64,000 bases of DNA, from contig NZ_JABRWJ010000001.1 of assembly GCF_013266755.1 (NCBI RefSeq), forward strand, positions 124,001-188,000, in the 5' to 3' direction. This stretch comes from Pseudaquabacterium terrae (lineage in GTDB: Bacteria; Pseudomonadota; Gammaproteobacteria; Burkholderiales; Burkholderiaceae_C). Below, piece by piece: positions 59,098 to 64,000 of this stretch. Position 1 is the first letter of the stretch, and each line of letters starts with the position of its first letter. The translations under genes were made by a program, and so were the position numbers. The notes beneath the pieces were generated by a model that saw only the letters and a program-made list of their open reading frames with translations, was not told the DNA's origin and made no database searches.

Positions 59098-61647
59098 TCA
59101 GACGCGCGCGGCCACGGGCCGGTCCTCGCTGTCGGGCTCGCTCGGCTCGGACGGCAGCGGCGCCGGCTGCGGCAGCTCACGCGGCGTCGACCAGCGCAGC
59201 ATCGGCGGCGGCGCGGCCGGTGACGGCTGCGGCGGGGGTGGCGGCACGGCCTGCTGCAGCGACGGCAGCGACGGCATCACCGGCGGCGCGTCCCGCGGCG
59301 ACAAGGGCGGCTGGATCGGCGGCGGCAGCGTCGGTGGTGGTGGCGGCGGCACAGACGGCAGCGGATGCAGCGCCGCCTGCAGCACCGGATCGCTCGACGC
59401 CGTGTCTTGCGGCAAGGGCTGCGCCCGCGGCAGCACCGGGAAGCGTTGGCGCATGTCGATCCAGCCGGCCTGGCCGCCGGCGCGCAGGAAGTCGCCCACG
59501 ATCAGCAGCGCATTGCGACCGCCCTGCCCCCAGTGGTTGCTGCGCATCGTCACGCGCTGGTCGTTGAAGCCGATCCACGCGCCGGCCACCAGCCCGGGCC
59601 GCATCGCGATGAACCAGCCGTCGGTGTTGCGCTGCGTCGTGCCGGTCTTGCCGGCCAGGTCGGCGCGCACGCCGAAGCGGCTGCGCACCCAGCCGCCGGT
59701 GCCGTAGTCGACCGCCTCGCGCAGGATGTCGACGAGCTCGAGCGCCTGGCCTTCGGTCAGCACGCGCTGCGGCTCGGAGACGAAGCGCGCGAGCTCCTGA
59801 CCCTGGCGATCGGTGATGTGACTGATCAGCACCGGGCGGCGCTTGACGCCGAGCGAGGCCAGCGTGCCGTAGGCGCCGGAGAGCTCGAGCAGCGTGACCG
59901 GGCTGGTGCCGAGCGCGAGCGAGGGCACCGGGTCGAGCTTCGCGCGTTCCAGCCCGAGCAGGCGCGCATAACGCACTACCGAGGCCACGCCGACCTGCTG
60001 CATCACCTGCGCGGTGATCGTGTTCTTCGAGCGCGCGAGGCCGGCGCGCAGCGTCAGCGGCTCGCCGGTGGCCTCGGTCATGTCGGTGGGCGACCAGACC
60101 GTGCCGTCACCGAGCCGGATCTGCACCAGCGTGTCGAAGTAGGTCTGCTCCGCCGGGATGCCCGCCAGCAATGCGGCGCCGTAGACGAAGGGCTTGAAGG
60201 TGGAGCCCGGCTGGCGCTGCGCCTGCGACACGTGGTCGAACTGGTCCAGCGCCGGATCGCGGCTGCCGACATAGGCCAGCACCGAGCCGCTCTTCGGATC
60301 GAGCGCGACGAAGCCGGCCTCGAGCCGTGTCTTCGCCAGCTTCGCGGCCTCCAGCGCCGCGCGGTCGGCGAGCCCGCGGCGCAGCGCCAACGCCTCGTCG
60401 ACACCGGCCGCGCGCGCCGCGCGATAGGCCGGCGTTTCACGGGCGAGTTCGGCAACCAGCGACGGCTGCTGCTGCCAGAAGTGCGCGAAGGCGCCCGGCA
60501 GCCGCGGCGGCTCGATGGCAGCACCCGTTGCCGCCGCGGCCTGCTCGGCCCCCGGCGGAGGCCCGGTGCGCAGCGCAGGGCGGCTCCATTCCTGGTCGGC
60601 CACCGCCTGCAGCAGCGCGGCCTGGCGCCGCAGCGCCTGCTCGGCGATGGTCTGCAGCCGGGTGTCGATGGTGGTGTGCACCGTCATGCCTTCGATCTGC
60701 AGGTCGGTCCCTTGCGCATCGGCCCAGTCGGCCAGCTGCTGGCGCACCAGGCGCACGAAATGCGGTGCGTGCGTCGGCCCCAGGTCGAGCCGCTGCACGC
60801 GCACGCCCAGCGGCTGCGCCGCGGCACGCGCACGCGTCGCCTCTTCGATGACGCCGGCGCGCGCCATCAGCGTCAGCACCAGGTCGCGGCGCTGGCGTGC
60901 GCGCTCGGGCGCCTGCTCCGGGTCGTAGCGCTTCGGGCCCTTGAGCATCGCCACCAGCAGCGCCGATTCGTGCAGCTCGAGCTCGTGCGCGGACTTCGAG
61001 AAATAGGTGCGCGCGGCCATCTCGATGCCGGTGACGCGGTACGGAAAGCGCACCTGGTTCAGGTACAGCGTCAGGATCTGGTCCTTGCTGTAGGCGCGCT
61101 CGATCTTGAACGCCAGCGTGATCTCGCGCAGCTTGCGCAACAGCGAACGCTGGCTGCCGATCTGCTGCGGGAACAGGTTGCGCGCGAGCTGCTGCGTCAG
61201 CGTCGATGCCCCCTGCAGGTCGCCTTGCAGCACGCTCCACGCCGCCGCGCAGAGGCGCCGGCCGTCGATGCCGCTGTGGCTGTAGAAGCGCTTGTCCTCG
61301 GTGGCCAGCAGCGCCTGCTTGAGCGTGGGCGCGATCTGCTCGAGCGTGCGCGGCGCGTGCAGCCGATCGCCGAGCGTGTCGATCAGCACGCCGTCGCTGG
61401 AGACGATGCGCGTCGGCAGCTCGGCGGCGCGCTCGGCGACGCTGATCGCATCGGGCGTCGTGCGCACCAGCCACCAGGCGGTCAAGGCGCCGAGCACGGC
61501 CAGCGGCAGCAGCAGCAGCGCGGCCCACAGCGCGATGCGTGCCGCACCCCGGCCCCAGCGCGATTCGCGCGGCCAGGGTTGGGAGCCGATCGACGGAACG
61601 GCGGGCGGGGAGTCGTCGTCGCGTGCGGAGGTGTCCATGGGCGCCAT
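59098..61647 (-). CDS. Bifunctional class A penicillin-binding protein (PBP1-like)
   Basis: An 849-residue peptidoglycan synthase. A short cytoplasmic N terminus and TM helix (about 36-61) precede the GT51 glycosyltransferase (about 95-270), with catalytic LLATEDKRFYSHSGIDGRRL and GASTLTQQLARNLF. The transpeptidase has SxxK in GSTFKPFVYGAALL, SxN in RSKNTI and KTG in AGKTGTTQRNTDGWF, all intact. A Pro-rich C-terminal tail of about 100 residues (PPPPPPTLPPPIQPPL) is unusual. The start could be the ATG at 61647 or 61638. The adjacent patatin gene is on the same strand downstream, 102 bases away. Confidence 0.92.
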   Translation of the reverse strand: MAPMDTSARDDDSPPAVPSIGSQPWPRESRWGRGAARIALWAALLLLPLAVLGALTAWWLVRTTPDAISVAERAAELPTRIVSSDGVLIDTLGDRLHAPRTLEQIAPTLKQALLATEDKRFYSHSGIDGRRLCAAAWSVLQGDLQGASTLTQQLARNLFPQQIGSQRSLLRKLREITLAFKIERAYSKDQILTLYLNQVRFPYRVTGIEMAARTYFSKSAHELELHESALLVAMLKGPKRYDPEQAPERARQRRDLVLTLMARAGVIEEATRARAAAQPLGVRVQRLDLGPTHAPHFVRLVRQQLADWADAQGTDLQIEGMTVHTTIDTRLQTIAEQALRRQAALLQAVADQEWSRPALRTGPPPGAEQAAAATGAAIEPPRLPGAFAHFWQQQPSLVAELARETPAYRAARAAGVDEALALRRGLADRAALEAAKLAKTRLEAGFVALDPKSGSVLAYVGSRDPALDQFDHVSQAQRQPGSTFKPFVYGAALLAGIPAEQTYFDTLVQIRLGDGTVWSPTDMTEATGEPLTLRAGLARSKNTITAQVMQQVGVASVVRYARLLGLERAKLDPVPSLALGTSPVTLLELSGAYGTLASLGVKRRPVLISHITDRQGQELARFVSEPQRVLTEGQALELVDILREAVDYGTGGWVRSRFGVRADLAGKTGTTQRNTDGWFIAMRPGLVAGAWIGFNDQRVTMRSNHWGQGGRNALLIVGDFLRAGGQAGWIDMRQRFPVLPRAQPLPQDTASSDPVLQAALHPLPSVPPPPPPTLPPPIQPPLSPRDAPPVMPSLPSLQQAVPPPPPQPSPAAPPPMLRWSTPRELPQPAPLPSEPSEPDSEDRPVAARV

Positions 61648-61799
61648 GGTGGCAAGCGGCGTGCGCGCCGTCGTTCGGGCGCCGCCGTGACCGCGTGTGG
61701 GTCCGCTCCTACAGCAGCAACAGTTGCATCCGGGGGTCGCGCCCCGGCGGGGCCTCGCTGCCTAGAATTCATCGCACTTCGCCGACCGATGAGGCTTGC

Positions 61800-63680
61800 A
61801 TGCCGAAGCTGGTCTGGGTCGCGCTGCCGCTGCTGGCCGCGCTGGTTTGGCTCACCGTGCAATGGCTGCGCCGGCGCCCGCCATCGCGCCTGGCGCTGAA
61901 CATCGTCTCGAGCCTGCTGCTGCTGGCCTACGTCGGCACCACCGCGAGCCTGGGCATCTTCTGGGTCGCCAACCAGCAGCTGCCGGTGTTCGACTGGCAC
62001 TACCTGTTCGGCTACGCGACCGTGCTGCTGGTCTCGCTGCACCTGGTGTTCAACCTGCCGCTGGTATGGCGCTGGCTGCGGCGCCCGACCGCCACGGCGC
62101 CGGCCGATGCCGCAGTGCGGGCCACCGCGCCTGCCCCGGCGCGCCGCGGTGCGCTGGCGCTGGCCGGCGCGGCGCTGGCGGCCGGCGTGGCCTTCGTGCT
62201 CGGGTTGCGTCATGGCCGCAGCGAGCTGCGGCTCGACGGCCCGGCGGGCGGCGGCAGCGCCCCCGCCGCCGCGGGCGACGACGCGCTGGCGCTGGTCGAG
62301 CGCTTCCACGCCTTCTCGTCGCATTCGCGCAGCGGCGTGCTGCTGCGCGCACCCAGCGTCGACTGGGGCGATCCACCCGCCCCTTTCAAGCGTTATGCGA
62401 ACGCGCCGCAGCGCCCACTGCCCCCGCCGCGGGCCGGCACGGGCGCGCCGTTCGACGTCGCGGCGCTCGGCACGCTGCTGTGGCACGTGGCCGGCGTCAC
62501 CGCCGAGCGCGGCACGCTGAAGCTGCGCGCGTCGCCCTCGTCGGGGGCCCTCTTCTCGACCGAGCTCTACGTCGTCGCGCACGCGGTGCCCGGGCTCGAT
62601 GCGGGCCTGTGGCACTACGACGCCGAGCGCCATGCGCTGGAGCGCCTGGCGCCGGCGCCGCCGGTCGACGCGGCCCTCGGCGCCCCCGGAGACACGATGC
62701 TGCACGGCGCCGCGGCGCTGGTGCTGGCCAGTGCGCTGTTCCGCCGCAGCGGCCACAAGTACCGCGACCGCACCTACCGCTACGTGCTGGCCGACCTCGG
62801 CCACGCGCTGGAGAACCTGGTGCAGGCGGCCGCCGCATTCGGCCTGCGCGCCGACTTCGTGCGCCGCTTCGACGAGGCGCAAGCGGCAGCGACGCTGGGG
62901 CTCGACGAAGCCGAGGAAGGCGTGCTGGCGCTGCTGGCGCTGCAGGACGGCGTGCGGCCGGCGCCGCCGCCGCTCGCGCCGTCCGCGCGGCCGTGGCGGA
63001 CGCCGCCGCTGCCGGCCGCGCAGGCGGAGCGGCTGGGTGTCACCGGCGCGCTGCACCGCGCGACCTCGCTGCGCGCGGCGCCGGCCCCGGCAGCCGCAGC
63101 GGCCGATCCACCGCCTGGCCCGGCGCGCGTGCCAGCGCTGCGGCCCGCCGTGCTGGCACTGATCGCGCAGCGCCGTTCGGTGCGGCGCTACGCGGCAACA
63201 CCGATAGCCCGTGAAGTGCTCGTCAGCGTCCTGAACGGCCTCGGCGCGCAAGCGCCCTGGTCAGCGGCCGTGCGCATCGACGTGGTCGTGCACGCGGTCG
63301 GCGGCCTCCAGCCCGGCGCCTACCGGGTCGACTCAGCCACGCAGCGGCTGCAGCCGCGCCGCGTGCCCGCCGCGCTGCGCGAGGCCGCGCGCGCCGCGGC
63401 GCTCGACCAGGACGTGATCGGCGACGCCGCGGTGGTCTTCGTGCTGTCGATCGAGCGCGCCGCCTTCGCCGCCGACCCCGCCGGCGCGGCGCGCGGCTAC
63501 CGCCATGCCTTCCTCGAAGCCGGGCGGATCGGCGAACGGCTGTACCTCGAAGCGCAGGCGCGCGGCCTCGGCGCCTGCGCGGTCGGCGCGTTCTACGACA
63601 CCGAGGCCGCCGCGCTGGTCGCGCTCGATCCGGCGCGCGAATGGATCGTGCACTTCGCAGCGCTCGGCGTTCCGGCGTGA
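61800..63680 (+). CDS. SagB-type nitroreductase-family protein with N-terminal membrane segment
   Basis: A 626-residue protein. An N-terminal membrane anchor (TM helices near 4-21, 33-53 and 58-80, with the His of WHYLFGYATVLLVSLHLVFN suggesting DUF4405-like haem or quinone contacts) and a possible fourth helix near 120-138 precede two FMN-dependent nitroreductase-like domains. The first (about 160-400) has FHAFSSHSRSGVL; the second (about 440-626) has IAQRRSVRRYAATPI and AGRIGERLYLEAQARGLG. SagB/ThcOx proteins oxidise azolines in peptides or reduce small molecules. No YcaO partner gene is seen here. GAGG lies 6 bases before the ATG. Confidence 0.75.
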   Translation: MPKLVWVALPLLAALVWLTVQWLRRRPPSRLALNIVSSLLLLAYVGTTASLGIFWVANQQLPVFDWHYLFGYATVLLVSLHLVFNLPLVWRWLRRPTATAPADAAVRATAPAPARRGALALAGAALAAGVAFVLGLRHGRSELRLDGPAGGGSAPAAAGDDALALVERFHAFSSHSRSGVLLRAPSVDWGDPPAPFKRYANAPQRPLPPPRAGTGAPFDVAALGTLLWHVAGVTAERGTLKLRASPSSGALFSTELYVVAHAVPGLDAGLWHYDAERHALERLAPAPPVDAALGAPGDTMLHGAAALVLASALFRRSGHKYRDRTYRYVLADLGHALENLVQAAAAFGLRADFVRRFDEAQAAATLGLDEAEEGVLALLALQDGVRPAPPPLAPSARPWRTPPLPAAQAERLGVTGALHRATSLRAAPAPAAAAADPPPGPARVPALRPAVLALIAQRRSVRRYAATPIAREVLVSVLNGLGAQAPWSAAVRIDVVVHAVGGLQPGAYRVDSATQRLQPRRVPAALREAARAAALDQDVIGDAAVVFVLSIERAAFAADPAGAARGYRHAFLEAGRIGERLYLEAQARGLGACAVGAFYDTEAAALVALDPAREWIVHFAALGVPA

Positions 63681-63681
63681 T

Positions 63682-64000
63682 TCAAGCCCACGGCGATTCG
63701 GGCTTCTCCGCCACCACCAGCGTGCGCGGCCGTGCGACCGACAGCGGCGCACCGTCGAAGCCGCCAAAGGCTTGCAGCACGCGGAAACCGTGCGCCATCA
63801 GCAGCGCGCGCAGCTCGGTGTAGGCATACAGCCGCACCGAGAACACGGTCTCGCGCATCCGGCCCCCGCGCAGGCAAGTCCGGCGGTCGGTCAGCCGGCC
63901 CGATTCGATGTCGAAGTGGAAGCGGTCGATCATCATGTCGCCGCCGTCGCGCTCGACGATGTTCACCGCCGGCGCGCGCAGCATGTACTCTCGCGTGCGC
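63682..64000 (-). CDS. SAM-dependent methyltransferase, C-terminal end (partial)
   Basis: This gene enters from beyond the right edge of the window, and the visible C-terminal 105 or so residues are in frame to the stop at 63682. FHFDIESGRLTDRRTCLRGGRMRETVFSVRLYAYTELRALLMAHGFRVLQAFGGFDGAPLSV is typical of the C-terminal lobe of class I SAM-dependent methyltransferases: a strand, then the Y-t-ElraLL-GF-V--fGgFdg-pl pattern, then a final R-lvvae strand. The SAM motifs lie outside the window, so the substrate is unknown. It is convergent with the nitroreductase-type gene with no gap to spare. Confidence 0.7.
   Translation of the reverse strand, partial: RTREYMLRAPAVNIVERDGGDMMIDRFHFDIESGRLTDRRTCLRGGRMRETVFSVRLYAYTELRALLMAHGFRVLQAFGGFDGAPLSVARPRTLVVAEKPESPWA

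Noticed and set aside
1-64000. tRNA, rRNA or other structured RNA genes
   Set aside because: No cloverleaf, rRNA-like or T-box/riboswitch pattern was found by reading both strands.

Overview
The window is uniformly GC-rich, densely coded DNA with short intergenic gaps and many 4-base start/stop overlaps. The gene content (Bug-type tricarboxylate binding protein, class III meta-cleavage genes, DUF2277, KGG stress protein, Ku plus LigD, twin-arginine periplasmic oxidoreductases) suggests a chromosomal segment of a betaproteobacterium, most likely order Burkholderiales (Rubrivivax/Leptothrix-like lineages). No rRNA, tRNA, CRISPR array, integrase or insertion sequence is visible. No gap without a gene exceeds about 300 bases; the longest, 41008-41289, holds a small palindrome and the promoter region of a KGG stress protein.

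Layout. 1-1.5 kb: end of a UmuC-type polymerase and a double-thioredoxin periplasmic protein. 1.5-10.8 kb: a sensory/transport module made of a TctDE-like two-component system, a divergent PhnD-PhnC-PhnE-PhnE-like ABC transporter, two more PhnD-like binding proteins and a chemoreceptor. Two promoters in it carry the same unusual array of four hexamers spaced exactly 11 bp, at the same distance from the start codon, so I infer that one response regulator controls both. 10.7-13.5 kb: a PAS/GAF/GGDEF/EAL c-di-GMP protein. 13.5-20.8 kb: a meta-cleavage (homoprotocatechuate-like) cluster with a Bug-type binding protein and a divergent LysR regulator with a perfect operator palindrome. 20.8-31.4 kb: mixed housekeeping and accessory genes (TerB, ParDE toxin-antitoxin, MepA-like endopeptidase, CadR/PbrR-like regulator, acyl-CoA dehydrogenase, BON/LysM protein, DUF4139, histidine phosphatase, glutaredoxin, DUF2277, and a large protein with an N-terminal deoxyribosyltransferase-like domain, TPRs and a SLOG-like end).

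32.1-34.6 kb: a translationally coupled Ku - MerR/TPR - hydrolase operon. 34.8-40.7 kb: a D-threonine-aldolase-like PLP protein, an FAD lactone oxidase, a TetR regulator and a TonB-dependent receptor. A near-identical 15-bp site sits 28-30 bp upstream of both the oxidase and the receptor, which links them into one probable TetR regulon. 40.8-43.5 kb: small stress-type proteins around a bidirectional terminator, and an HD-GYP protein. 43.6-51.6 kb: a type I restriction-modification operon in the order (RHH regulator)-R-S-(Schlafen AlbA_2/ATPase)-M, in which the AlbA_2 gene carries an apparent single-base frameshift and a 21-bp G-rich tandem repeat. 51.7-54.3 kb: LigD, the partner of Ku, directly upstream of the restriction operon. 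54.4-64 kb: two small secreted or disordered proteins, a membrane patatin, a bifunctional class A penicillin-binding protein, a SagB-like double nitroreductase, and the end of a methyltransferase.

Domain calls rest on motifs read by eye and on family knowledge. No database search was possible.
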